Below are positions 1 to 8,073 of a DNA stretch of 64,000 nucleotides, in pieces. Source of the DNA: Ferirhizobium litorale (GTDB lineage: Bacteria; Pseudomonadota; Alphaproteobacteria; Rhizobiales; Rhizobiaceae); assembly GCA_030028905.1 (NCBI GenBank), contig JALDYZ010000004.1, forward strand, positions 1-64,000, written 5' to 3'. Below the pieces are notes generated by a model that was not told the origin of the DNA, ran no database searches, and was given only the letters and a program-made list of their open reading frames with translations. Both the position numbers and the translations under genes were made by a program. The first letter of the stretch is position 1. Every line of letters begins with the position of its first letter.

Positions 1-79
1 CGCTACGACCGATGCGCGCACACCTTCTTCTCCGCAATATGCATCGCCGCGACCGACATCTTCTGGCTCTGATCAATGA

Positions 80-568
80 GTCCTGAGCCTAGGGGTCAAG
101 GACATCGCCTTTCATCTCGGCGTGTCACAGCCGACGGCGACCGACTCGATCGCGGCCCTCGAGCGCAAGGGCTACGTCGAGAAAAGGGCGACCGAGAATG
201 ATAAGCGTAGTCTGAAGGTCGCCCTCACGATCGCGGGCCTGTCGGCGCTGCGCGCCGGCGGTGCAGTTGAGGGCGCTACCGATCGCGCAACCGAGGTCCT
301 GCCCGAATACGAGCAGGAGGAGCTTCTGCTCGTGCTGGTCAAGATGATCCGGCAATTGCAGGAGCGCGACGTCATACCGATCCAGCGCATGTGCGCAAGC
401 TGTCGGTATTTTGCGCCATTCGTTCATTCCGATGCGGCCCGTCCGCATCACTGCAATTTCGTCGACGCGGCTTTCGGCCAGCGGGATATCCGCATCGATT
501 GCCGCGACCATGAAACCGCCGACCCCGCATTCCGGGCTGCCACCTGGGACGCATTCGTCGAAGGATAG
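80..568 (+). pseudogene. MarR-family regulator with Cys-rich C-terminal tail, 5' end disrupted
   Basis: The frame encodes the second half of a MarR winged helix: a recognition-helix segment (HLGVSQPTATDSIAALERKG) and a wing with KRATENDKRS. The only start codon is a GTG at 122, in the middle of the DNA-binding helix, so it cannot be the natural start. The frame is open back to 80 (GVKDIAFHLG). A plausible N-terminal continuation (HLLALINES) lies in another frame and ends at a stop at 84-86, so a one-base loss near 80-90 would explain the break. The C-terminal extension has Cys at 91, 94, 111 and 127 (counted from the GTG), with CASC and HHC groups, suggesting metal binding or redox sensing (inference). 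It probably controlled the redox genes downstream. A sequencing error or an alternative start outside the window cannot be excluded. Confidence 0.7.
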
Positions 569-608
569 AACAACCCTCCAGGCAATGGAGACACAAGGAG
601 AGAGTTTA

Positions 609-1325
609 ATGTTCCTGAAATTTGCAACCGGCGCCATTGCGGCCGGAACGGCAGCGCTATGGCTGACCACGGCTGCCGCCCATTCCATCGAGGCCGCCCC
701 GTCGCAAGCCGTGCAAGCGGCCTTCGACATCATCGAAACGACCATCGTCACCAAGGGCGAAACGGCCGTCTTCACCACCAGGGTCCGCGGCGAGGCCGGC
801 AAGGACAAGCCCGATGCGACGGGCAAGTTCGAGGGTTCCAGCGTCTACGCCTATGTCTGGCCGACCAGCCTCAACAGCGGCGAGATCGGTTTTGACAAGG
901 ATCAGGGCATCGTGGCGCTCGCCGTCACCTTCCACCCGGATTTCGACGATGCCGCGTTCGGGGCCAAGAACCGTCACATCTGGCATCCACACTGGGTGGT
1001 TCTGGCCGAAGACAAGGCCTGTGGCGCCGGCCTCAAGGTGATCGACATTCCCGAGGGAACCAAGCCCAAGGTTCCGGAAACCTGGCCGGGCGTCCCGCTG
1101 CTGATCGACAGCCCGGAATATCCGACCACCTTCAAGGGTGAAACGGTCGACGTCGAAATCCCGCTGTCGCTCATCGGCGGCATCAAGGGCGCGTCGTTTG
1201 ATGGCGTCACGGCCGGGCTGAAGGTCAACGGCAACCTGCATGCGCCGCTTCTCTGCGTTAGCAACGTCTTCAAGGTGGCGTCCGGCAATCTCAGCCTGCC
1301 CGGCAAGGTCATGGCTGCCGATTGA
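609..1325 (+). CDS. Exported protein of unknown function
   Basis: This 238-residue protein starts at an ATG preceded by AAGGAGAG. Its N-terminus is a hydrophobic signal-like segment (FATGAIAAGTAALWLTTAAA) ending near residue 23-25, so it is probably periplasmic. The rest is soluble, with a Trp/His-rich stretch (RHIWHPHWVVL) near the middle and a late LLCVSNVF segment. I do not recognise a named family. It lies 40 bp after the MarR gene and about 75 bp before an AhpD-like gene on the same strand, so it is probably part of the MarR-controlled redox operon. Confidence 0.75.
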   Translation: MFLKFATGAIAAGTAALWLTTAAAHSIEAAPSQAVQAAFDIIETTIVTKGETAVFTTRVRGEAGKDKPDATGKFEGSSVYAYVWPTSLNSGEIGFDKDQGIVALAVTFHPDFDDAAFGAKNRHIWHPHWVVLAEDKACGAGLKVIDIPEGTKPKVPETWPGVPLLIDSPEYPTTFKGETVDVEIPLSLIGGIKGASFDGVTAGLKVNGNLHAPLLCVSNVFKVASGNLSLPGKVMAAD

Positions 1326-1400
1326 TCAGAGCGTCGGCCCGGCGACTGCCATCGCCGGACCGACAAATTCCTCCCCTCCAGGCAAACGAAAGGAAAGAAC

Positions 1401-1949
1401 ATGACAAGGATTACCCTCATCGACCCGTCCAATGCAACGGGAACCACGGCCGATCAACTGGCCGAGATCAAGTCCGCATTCGGGATGGTGCCCAATATGT
1501 TCAAGGCTGCGGCAAACTCACCGGCTGCCCTGGCCAGCATGTGGGGCTCGTTCGGCGCACTCGGCGGTGGCCGCCTCGGCGCCAAGCTCGGTGAGCAGAT
1601 TGCCGTCGCCATCGCCGACCGCAACAACTGCAACTATTGCCTCGCCGCTCATACCGGCCTCGGCCGCAAGGCCGGCGCAACCGCGCACGAAATGACGGAG
1701 GCCCAGGCGGGTCGCTCGGCCGATGCGCGCACCGCCGCTGCCCTGCAGTTCGCGATCAAGGTCGTGGACAACCGCGCCGGCATCAAGGCCGCCGACGTCG
1801 ACGCGCTCAGAGCCGCAGGCTACGACGACGAGGAAGTCGTCGAGATCATCGCGCATATCGCCCTCAACCTCTTCACCAACTACCTGAATGTCGCCCTCGA
1901 CGTCCCGGTCGACTTTCCAGGTGTGAAACTGACGCGCGCCGCCGCCTAA
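1401..1949 (+). CDS. Carboxymuconolactone decarboxylase / AhpD-like protein
   Basis: This 182-residue protein is a small all-helical member of the AhpD/CMD superfamily. The active-site motif is NNCNYCLAAH, with Cys77, Cys80 and His84, the CxxCxxxH arrangement used by alkylhydroperoxidase-type thiol reductases. This motif favours peroxide or thiol redox chemistry over true carboxymuconolactone decarboxylation. The start is the ATG after GAAAGGAAAGAAC. It sits between the exported protein and a thioredoxin-fold peroxidase-like gene, which supports a common role in detoxifying organic peroxides or electrophiles. The exact substrate cannot be told from sequence. Confidence 0.88.
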   Translation: MTRITLIDPSNATGTTADQLAEIKSAFGMVPNMFKAAANSPAALASMWGSFGALGGGRLGAKLGEQIAVAIADRNNCNYCLAAHTGLGRKAGATAHEMTEAQAGRSADARTAAALQFAIKVVDNRAGIKAADVDALRAAGYDDEEVVEIIAHIALNLFTNYLNVALDVPVDFPGVKLTRAAA

Positions 1950-2012
1950 GTCCCGCACCTGACGGGCGGACCGTCCTCCCCTCCGGTCCGCCCACAACGA
2001 AAGGATGGAAAA

Positions 2013-2582
2013 ATGTCCAGCTCCACTGCCCCGCTTGCGCCGGAACTCGCTGTGAGCGAATGGTTCAATACCCCGGCGCCGCTGACGCTCGCAGCCCTTC
2101 GCGGTCGCCCTGTCTTTCTCCACACGTTTCAGGTGCTTTGCCCCGGCTGTGTGGCGGAGGCCATTCCGCAGGTCCAGCGCATCGAGCGCATCTTTGCCAA
2201 CACCGACCTTCAGGTCATTGGAATCCACACGGTCTTCGAGCATCATTCGGCGATGTCGCCGGTAACGCTGCGGGCATTTCTGCACGAATATCGGTTGAGG
2301 TCGCCGGTCGGGGTCGACCTGGCGGAAGAAGGATCGGAAGTTCCCGTGACCATGCAGCGATTCGGATTGCGCGGCACGCCCTCGTCGGTGCTGATCGGAC
2401 GCGACGGCTCCATCCTCCATCATGCCTTCGGCGTCGAGGACGATATTGCAGTCGGAGCCAGGATCGCGATGGCCCTGTCCACCCGCGTGCCCGAGATCGC
2501 GCCTACCGCCATGCCTGACCAGAAGGGCGCTTGCGTCGACGGAAAATGTGCGGTCCCCTCCCCGTCGAAAGATGCGGCATGA
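2013..2582 (+). CDS. Thioredoxin-fold peroxiredoxin/redoxin family protein
   Basis: This 189-residue protein has a thioredoxin-fold layout of the AhpC/TSA/redoxin type: strand VFLHTFQ followed by VLCPGC with Cys43 and Cys46, then the cis-Pro region GLRGTPSSVLI and GRDGSILHHAFG. The CPGC pair makes it more TlpA/redoxin-like than a classical 2-Cys peroxiredoxin. The C-terminus carries a further pair (ACVDGKC, Cys174 and Cys179) that could act as a resolving or metal-binding site; that is inference. There is no signal peptide, so it is probably cytoplasmic. It lies 63 bp after the AhpD-like gene and 10 bp before a glutamine amidotransferase gene. Confidence 0.85.
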   Translation: MSSSTAPLAPELAVSEWFNTPAPLTLAALRGRPVFLHTFQVLCPGCVAEAIPQVQRIERIFANTDLQVIGIHTVFEHHSAMSPVTLRAFLHEYRLRSPVGVDLAEEGSEVPVTMQRFGLRGTPSSVLIGRDGSILHHAFGVEDDIAVGARIAMALSTRVPEIAPTAMPDQKGACVDGKCAVPSPSKDAA

Positions 2583-2592
2583 GGTTTTAGAG

Positions 2593-3297
2593 ATGAAAAC
2601 TGCGCTCATATTGCGGCATGTCCACTTCGAGGATCTCGGTTCCTTCGCGGAACCGTTGCAGGTGGCCGGGTACAGCGTCCGCTACAGCAACGTCGGTGAT
2701 CCGGGTTTCTGCAGCGGTGACCCGCTCGCACCGGATCTCCTGGTCGTTCTCGGCGGTCCGGTCGGTGTCTATGACGACAAAGCCTATCCTTTCCTTGCCG
2801 CCGAACGCGCATTCATCGCCGCGCGCCTTGCCGCCCGATTGCCGACGCTCGGCATCTGCCTCGGCGCGCAATTGATCGCAGCCGCTCTTGGAGCAAGGGT
2901 GTTCCCGACCGGAATCAAGGAGATCGGCTTTTCCCGGCTGACGCTTACCGACGCCGGACGTTCCGGCCCTCTCCGGCATCTCGACGGGGTTGCCGTCCTG
3001 CATTGGCATGGCGACACCTATTCCTTGCCGTGCGGGGCTGCGAACCTCGCATCGTCGGCCCTCGTGGAGCAGCAGGGCTTTGCGATCGGCGAAAATGTTC
3101 TCGGCCTGCAGTTCCATCCCGAGGCCGAGACGGACCAGCGGTTCGAGCGCTGGCTGGTCGGGCACGCAGCCGAGCTTGCAGCAGCAAAGATTGAGCCGCA
3201 GGCGCTGAGGAACGAGGCGCGGCAGCACGGTGAAGCTCTCAAGGACGCGGCGAGAATGATGCTCCGCGATTGGCTTGCAGCGGTGGGGGCGTCCTGA
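2593..3297 (+). CDS. Class I glutamine amidotransferase-like protein (GuaA-type fold)
   Basis: This 234-residue stand-alone class I amidotransferase has the nucleophile elbow GICLGAQL with Cys89 and the catalytic His175-Glu177 in QFHPEAE, so the triad is intact. It resembles the single-domain GMP-synthase-like proteins often annotated as glutamine amidotransferases of unknown substrate, not GuaA itself, because no ATP pyrophosphatase domain follows. The chosen ATG is 10 bp after the previous stop. The stop overlaps the start of the MOSC gene (TGATG), suggesting translational coupling. Confidence 0.87.
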   Translation: MKTALILRHVHFEDLGSFAEPLQVAGYSVRYSNVGDPGFCSGDPLAPDLLVVLGGPVGVYDDKAYPFLAAERAFIAARLAARLPTLGICLGAQLIAAALGARVFPTGIKEIGFSRLTLTDAGRSGPLRHLDGVAVLHWHGDTYSLPCGAANLASSALVEQQGFAIGENVLGLQFHPEAETDQRFERWLVGHAAELAAAKIEPQALRNEARQHGEALKDAARMMLRDWLAAVGAS

Positions 3298-3986
3298 TGA
3301 CTTCCTTTCCTCTGCTTGGTCTTCTCGTCGGCCCCGCAGCCCCGCTCGGACCGCGAGGCGTCCCGAGCGGCATCGCCAAATCGCAGGTTGCTGGCTCGCT
3401 CGTGCTATCGGAGACGGGATTGAGCGGAGACGTGCAGGGCGACCCGACCCGGCACGGCGGGACCGAGAAGGCCCTTCACCACTACCCCTTCGACCACTAT
3501 TCCGCCTGGTCGGATGATCTTGGCCCGCATCCCCTGCTGGCCAGCCCCGGCGCTTTCGGGGAAAACATCGCCACGTCCGGGTTGACTGAAGAAACCGTGG
3601 CGATCGGCGACGTCTTCGAGATAGGCACCGCGGTCGTCGAGGTCAGTCAGGGCCGGCAACCATGCTGGAAGCTGAACGAACGCTTCGGCAGGTCGACGAT
3701 GGCAAGCGACGTCCAGTCGACCGGCCGCACCGGCTGGTACTATCGTGTCCTGCGGCCCGGCACGGTCGCAGCCGGGGACCGGCTGACATTGGTCGACCGC
3801 GCGTCACCGGATTGGACGATCGAACGCATCTGGCGTGCCTTCTATGTTGATACTCTTAACCGTGCCGAGCTCTCGGGGATTGCCCGGTTGGAGCGTCTAG
3901 CGGCGGGGTGGCAGGATCATGCCACCCGCAGGTTGAAAACCAACTCCGTGGAGGACTGGACGAAGCGCTTAATGGGAGGGATCTAA
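3297..3986 (+). CDS. MOSC domain protein, YiiM-like
   Basis: This 229-residue protein has the layout of YiiM/MOSC sulfurases: an early GLVGPAAPLGPRG segment, GDVQGDPTRHGGTEKALHHY, GAFGENIATSGL, and the conserved Cys in GRQPCWKLNERF. MOSC proteins carry sulfur on that Cys or act with molybdenum cofactor in reducing N-hydroxylated compounds; YiiM homologues confer resistance to N-hydroxylaminopurine. Its start overlaps the preceding amidotransferase stop. It ends the plus-strand redox operon. The substrate is unknown. Confidence 0.88.
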   Translation: MTSFPLLGLLVGPAAPLGPRGVPSGIAKSQVAGSLVLSETGLSGDVQGDPTRHGGTEKALHHYPFDHYSAWSDDLGPHPLLASPGAFGENIATSGLTEETVAIGDVFEIGTAVVEVSQGRQPCWKLNERFGRSTMASDVQSTGRTGWYYRVLRPGTVAAGDRLTLVDRASPDWTIERIWRAFYVDTLNRAELSGIARLERLAAGWQDHATRRLKTNSVEDWTKRLMGGI

Positions 3987-4347
3987 GGTACGGGTGGTAA
4001 AGCGCGATGTCCGCTGTTGGCGCTACGACCCACGTAGTCACTGCGTCATGTCCGCCTTGTAGCAACAGCGACCGGGGACTTGATGACCAAATATGGGGAC
4101 GCGTTGCCGACGAAAAGGAGGGCGGTGGCTGTCGGGCACAAACCCTTTGCCGAGCGCGCTGGTGGTCCGTATGACCTTCGATAGAGGTGCGACCAACGCA
4201 TCGGCCAAACTCGCCAGCCACGTGCCGCCGAGTGGAGATGTTTGCGCTATGACCAATCCGCGCTCTGTGCTGAAGGTTGCAGACGGCCCCGACAGGATTG
4301 GGGCGCCGCGCAGAGCCATACGTGCGAAATCAACCGTTCAGCCACGA
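3987..4347. other. Intergenic stretch with no recognisable gene
   Basis: About 360 bases lie between the MOSC gene and the methyltransferase fragment on the opposite strand. Short open frames exist on both strands, but none has a ribosome site or a recognisable protein motif. It probably holds the 3' ends of two convergent units plus decayed DNA. Confidence 0.4.
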
Positions 4348-4872
4348 TCAGCGCGCGAGACGCGCACGAAACAACGTGCAGCCGTCCGCCAGGCGCAACC
4401 TGGAGATATCCTGGAATCCAGCCTCGGTCATCCACGCGCGATACTGACCTTCGGCATACGATTCGCCGTGGCGAAAGAGGTTCAAGAAGGTGAGATTTAG
4501 AAAGACACCCTCAGGCGAGCAGAGGCGATCGTCATCGACGACACCCGACCCCGCAATTGCAATCACGCCTCCGGCTGTGAGGCAACGCGCCGCGTTTAGG
4601 ATCGAACTGCGCGCCTGGTCAGGCGGAAGGACCTGAACGACAGCCTTCAAGATCGCCAGATCGTATCGACCGATGGATGGCGCGACAGTAATGTCCCCCT
4701 CGTCGACAACAACGTCGTCGGCACCGCATTCTGACAGGATAGCTGGCGCGACCGCTGCGACCGTTGGGAGTTCCACCAGCGTCGCCGCAATCTCAGTCCG
4801 CCGCTCGCGAAGTCCGACGAGAATGGTCCCGGGACCTGCGAAGCGAGGACCCCACCAGATAAATATTGCATC
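4348..4872 (-). pseudogene. SAM-dependent O-methyltransferase, C-terminal fragment
   Basis: The frame encodes the C-terminal half of a class I methyltransferase of the O-methyltransferase type. It has a worn glycine motif (FAGPGTILVGL), an acidic-loop equivalent (VELPTVAAVAPAI), GRYDLAILKAVVQVLPPDQA, GGVIAIAGSGVVDD and a closing MTEAGFQDISRLRLADGCTLF. The usual N-terminal dimerisation domain of about 150-170 residues is missing and no ATG or well-placed GTG lies at the start. The frame begins immediately after, and in the same frame as, the TGA of the upstream HupE-like gene, so a deletion probably joined the two. A GTG at 4776 could start only a shortened, likely inactive product. Confidence 0.75.
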
Positions 4873-5484
4873 TCAGCGCAAAGCCCACCCCAGGAGCAAT
4901 ACCCCGCAGGCGGCCGTCCAACTGCCGACCACCCGTGCCGTGATGCGCGTCCAGTCCCACCGCGCTTTCAACACCGCAGCCGCGACGAGGGCGACAAGGA
5001 CGAAGGCCCCCACCGTTGCCCCGAAAACGGCAAGGGTACCGTCGCGTGCTCCTGACGGTTCGGATCCGAGTCCGTAGCCCCCCGCGATACCAAGCAGGAT
5101 CGACAGCGATGCGGTGCCCCAGACGGGCACCGAAGGGTTGGCTGCAGCAAGGCTGCCCAACACTATCAACGGCACGCTTTCATATGCCCCACTGACACCG
5201 AGCGGCCCGACAAGCAGCCCGAGGAATCCGGACAAAAGCCATGCGGCGGGGAGGAATAGGACGGCGGCCCGAGCGTGGGCAACACCGTTAAGTCCGGCAA
5301 AGATCGCAAGGGCCACGACCGGAAGCATGGCTTCCGGCGACATTGCGAAATGGGCGGCTCCGTCGAAGAGCGGCCCAAGACCCGTCGTCATTAGATGCGC
5401 GCTGGCGTCGGCAGGTACTGCGGTAAACCCCAGCGTCGCTATCGGGGCGGACCAATGACCCCTCGGAGCCACATGGGCCGTCAT
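4873..5484 (-). CDS. HupE/UreJ-like membrane protein (third paralogue of the operon)
   Basis: This 203-residue integral membrane protein has about six hydrophobic segments and HupE/UreJ-like composition. Histidines occur in the first half (SAHLMTTGLG, GAAHFAMSPEAM, GVAHARAAVLF) in place of the canonical HP-GLDH signature. HupE/UreJ proteins are regarded as nickel or cobalt permeases. The chosen ATG overlaps the stop of the preceding hupE-like gene by four bases, so it is translationally coupled and is the last gene of the six-gene operon. It is more diverged than its two neighbours, so the family call is moderate. Confidence 0.7.
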   Translation of the reverse strand: MTAHVAPRGHWSAPIATLGFTAVPADASAHLMTTGLGPLFDGAAHFAMSPEAMLPVVALAIFAGLNGVAHARAAVLFLPAAWLLSGFLGLLVGPLGVSGAYESVPLIVLGSLAAANPSVPVWGTASLSILLGIAGGYGLGSEPSGARDGTLAVFGATVGAFVLVALVAAAVLKARWDWTRITARVVGSWTAACGVLLLGWALR

Positions 5485-6080
5485 GCGATCGCGTTCCACA
5501 GGAAGACAGCGCCGACAACGCCGACCGCGCCACCAGCCACCCTGACCGTGACCTTGCCCCATGGCCATTGGTACAGGAGTCCGATGACGATACCGACAGC
5601 GTGCAACAACCCGGTGCCAACCACGAAACCAAGGCTGAAGAACAGCGCGTTCTCGCCGAGCGGCAGTTCGGCACCATGTGCGTAGCCATGGAAGATCGCG
5701 AAGAGTCCAACAAGGATAGCCGCCGCGATCATTGGCGGACGAGACTCAGTCAGGACTGCCGCGCCGAGCAGTACGCCGGACAGGGCGATACCGATCTCCA
5801 CCCCCGGCATCGGCACGCCGACAAGGCCAAGAAAGCCGCCGAGTGCCATCACGAGCGGGAACGTGATCGGAAGCAGCCAGATCGCGGGCATGCCCAACTG
5901 CGCGCCCCAAAGACCGACTGCGACCATCGCCACAACGTGATCCAGCCCCATGATTGGATGCAGGAAACCCGCGACGAAGCCCGACGCGCCTCCCGTGCCG
6001 ACATGGGCTTCAGCAACGCTCGTTGTAGCCAATAGTGAAAAGACAACCAGACCGATATTCCGAACCAAGATACCTTTCAT
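5481..6080 (-). CDS. HupE/UreJ family metal permease
   Basis: This 199-residue membrane protein has a signal-like N-terminus ending near AEAH and about six transmembrane segments. The HupE/UreJ signature HPIMGLDHVVAM is at residues 41-52, and a second His pair occurs in FHGYAHGAELP. Family members are thought to move nickel or cobalt, and cognate enzymes in other systems are hydrogenase or urease. Neither enzyme is encoded nearby, so the metal probably serves the DUF3604 protein or another enzyme (inference). Both ends overlap neighbours by four bases (ATGA). Confidence 0.88.
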   Translation of the reverse strand: MKGILVRNIGLVVFSLLATTSVAEAHVGTGGASGFVAGFLHPIMGLDHVVAMVAVGLWGAQLGMPAIWLLPITFPLVMALGGFLGLVGVPMPGVEIGIALSGVLLGAAVLTESRPPMIAAAILVGLFAIFHGYAHGAELPLGENALFFSLGFVVGTGLLHAVGIVIGLLYQWPWGKVTVRVAGGAVGVVGAVFLWNAIA

Positions 6081-7111
6081 GCCAATCCCCCAAACATTGC
6101 TGCGACACGATCAATCGTCCAGAAAGCGCCCAAGCCACCCACGAGGTAGGCAGGCACGAGTTCCATGCCCCGCGGCAACCTGATCTCGATTGATTTCAGG
6201 GCGGCGATCAACAGAAGGAAGAGTCCGACAAAAGCCAACTGACCCGCTTCCACGCCGAGATTGAACATCAAAAGAGCAAAGGGTATATCGCCCTGCGGCA
6301 GGCCAAGCGCCGTCAGGCCGCTGGCAAATCCGAAGCCGTGGAGCAGTCCGAAAACGAAGGCGACGATCCAGGGATGGCGGATCGTAAAGCTCGTCTGCCC
6401 GCGCCAGACACGGACAATTTCGGGGCCGAGGAACAGAATCGAGAGCGCGATCATCGCGTTGAGCGGCAGCGCCGGAATTTCGACTTTTCCCAGCGTCGCC
6501 ACGGCAAGGGTGATGGAATGGGCGACCGTGAAAGCGGTAATGGTCTTGAATAACATCCAGCGCGAGCGGACGATGAATAAAAGGCCTAAAACGAACAGTA
6601 AGTGATCGAGACCCATAAGGATGTGCTGAACGCCGCTCGCAAAGTAGACGCGGGCGGCCGCGAACGGGCCAGGGTTTGCAGCGAACTCGATCCAGGGCTG
6701 AGATGGTTTGACCATTGTCGTGGAAGTCGTGCCATCCAGCAAACGAACGCGGACAAGGACGTCAGTGATCGTGGCCTGCAGACCGACGAACTCGATGCGC
6801 TCGCCGCTCAGCCCCCCATCGGGCGCCTCGATGATGCGCGTTTCTACGATGGAGTCAGGCAGGTTGCGCTCAGCGGGTTCAGTCACGTTGCGCACGGCTT
6901 CGGAAAAACGCAGTGCAACGGGCAACCGCATGCCCGATAGCGTGGGCGTACGCCAGGTGACGGTGTAGCGGCCTGGGCTGCTTTGGTCGATCTGTAGATA
7001 GGCAGGCCGGATTTCATGCGCCCCGGCATGAGATACCAGCGACACTAAGGCTAGGGCCGCTCCAAGGAGGACGGACAAGAACCAAGACGGAAACATCGTC
7101 CTTTTGCTCAT
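6077..7111 (-). CDS. HupE/UreJ-type membrane protein with an N-terminal periplasmic domain
   Basis: This 344-residue protein has a signal peptide (to about residue 31, ending HAGAHE) and a soluble, probably periplasmic beta-rich domain (about 32-155). A membrane domain of about six helices follows, starting with HILMGLDHLLF at 163-173 and containing FGLLHGFGFASGL. This two-part layout matches the larger HupE/UreJ family found beside exported enzymes. The periplasmic domain could capture metal for the pore; that is inference. It is coupled by ATGA overlaps to the isomerase gene upstream and the small hupE-like gene downstream. Confidence 0.87.
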   Translation of the reverse strand: MSKRTMFPSWFLSVLLGAALALVSLVSHAGAHEIRPAYLQIDQSSPGRYTVTWRTPTLSGMRLPVALRFSEAVRNVTEPAERNLPDSIVETRIIEAPDGGLSGERIEFVGLQATITDVLVRVRLLDGTTSTTMVKPSQPWIEFAANPGPFAAARVYFASGVQHILMGLDHLLFVLGLLFIVRSRWMLFKTITAFTVAHSITLAVATLGKVEIPALPLNAMIALSILFLGPEIVRVWRGQTSFTIRHPWIVAFVFGLLHGFGFASGLTALGLPQGDIPFALLMFNLGVEAGQLAFVGLFLLLIAALKSIEIRLPRGMELVPAYLVGGLGAFWTIDRVAAMFGGLA

Positions 7112-8073
7112 TGTGCAGACATCTCGACCGCAGCGCTGGCCCCGGCAGGGACCCCCAGGTCTTGCAAGTCCTCGGGGCTGATCGATGGAATGGTCACGTC
7201 ATAACGGGACCGCATCTCCTTGAGCGCTGTGCGCTTCACCTCGAGGTAGCGCTCGTCCATCCAGGCACTTTTAACGGCTGGAGCAACTTCCTCGAAGGAC
7301 GGAACGCGCCCCGGTTCGATGGAGTCGATCCAGATCAAGTGCCAGCCATATCCCGACTGAATCGGACCTTGCCATGATCCCGGTTTCAGGCCGAAGAGAG
7401 CGTTGGCGAATTCGGGCCCAAACTCCTTGGCCATCTGCTCCGGCGTCGCGTCTCCGTAATAGTTGCGGAACATGAAGGGATCGGCAACGGAAGCGACCTC
7501 GGGGGCGTCGGTTGGCTTACCGGAGATGAGGGCGATGGCCGAGGCGGCATCTTCGCGGGAAGAGCCGCCGCGTTTGTCGAACGAAAAATACAGGTGTCGG
7601 AAGCTCAGATGTGGCGCAAGCGCAAATCGGTCTGAATTCTTCGAGTACCACGCGACGAGCGTTGCATTGCTCGGGACATCCAGCGCGGCGACATCGGCGG
7701 CCAGAAAATCCATCTTCTGCGCGAGCCGTCGCTTGATGATCTGATCGTCACGATCGAGACCGAGGGATACTGCCTCTCTGAACAGAATTTCTTCCGTGAC
7801 TTTCTGATCCATCAGAGCGTGCAATTGATCCAGCGTCGGCAGCGGTCGCCCCTGTGCGAGCCACGTCACGGCAAGCTGTCGCACATCATCCTTGGTCAGG
7901 ACGATTTGGTTGGTATCCATCACCTCCTCCGATTTCGGAGTAAAAAGGTAGTAAGTACCGAACAGAACAGCGCCAATAACCACGAAATGCACCAGCGGTT
8001 CGCGAAGTATCCGTTGCCATCTCGTTTCAGAGGCCTGATGCGCGCCCTCCCGCGCGTGCGGCAGATGTGTCAT
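7108..8073 (-). CDS. Membrane-anchored parvulin-type peptidyl-prolyl isomerase (PpiC-like)
   Basis: This 321-residue protein has one N-terminal transmembrane anchor (about residues 27-47, VHFVVIGAVLFGTYYLF) and a long SurA-like helical segment. It then has a parvulin-type rotamase region (LSFRHLYFSF ... FGPEFANALFGLKPGSWQGPIQSGYGWHLIWID). Such proteins catalyse prolyl isomerisation and help exported proteins fold in the periplasm. Inside this operon it is a good candidate for a dedicated foldase of the DUF3604 protein or the 398-residue exported protein (inference). It overlaps both neighbours by four bases. Confidence 0.88.
   Translation of the reverse strand: MTHLPHAREGAHQASETRWQRILREPLVHFVVIGAVLFGTYYLFTPKSEEVMDTNQIVLTKDDVRQLAVTWLAQGRPLPTLDQLHALMDQKVTEEILFREAVSLGLDRDDQIIKRRLAQKMDFLAADVAALDVPSNATLVAWYSKNSDRFALAPHLSFRHLYFSFDKRGGSSREDAASAIALISGKPTDAPEVASVADPFMFRNYYGDATPEQMAKEFGPEFANALFGLKPGSWQGPIQSGYGWHLIWIDSIEPGRVPSFEEVAPAVKSAWMDERYLEVKRTALKEMRSRYDVTIPSISPEDLQDLGVPAGASAAVEMSAQ

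Noticed and set aside
4093-4500. A plus-strand frame of 135 codons
   Set aside because: It overlaps the clear methyltransferase fragment on the other strand, has no ribosome site and no motif.
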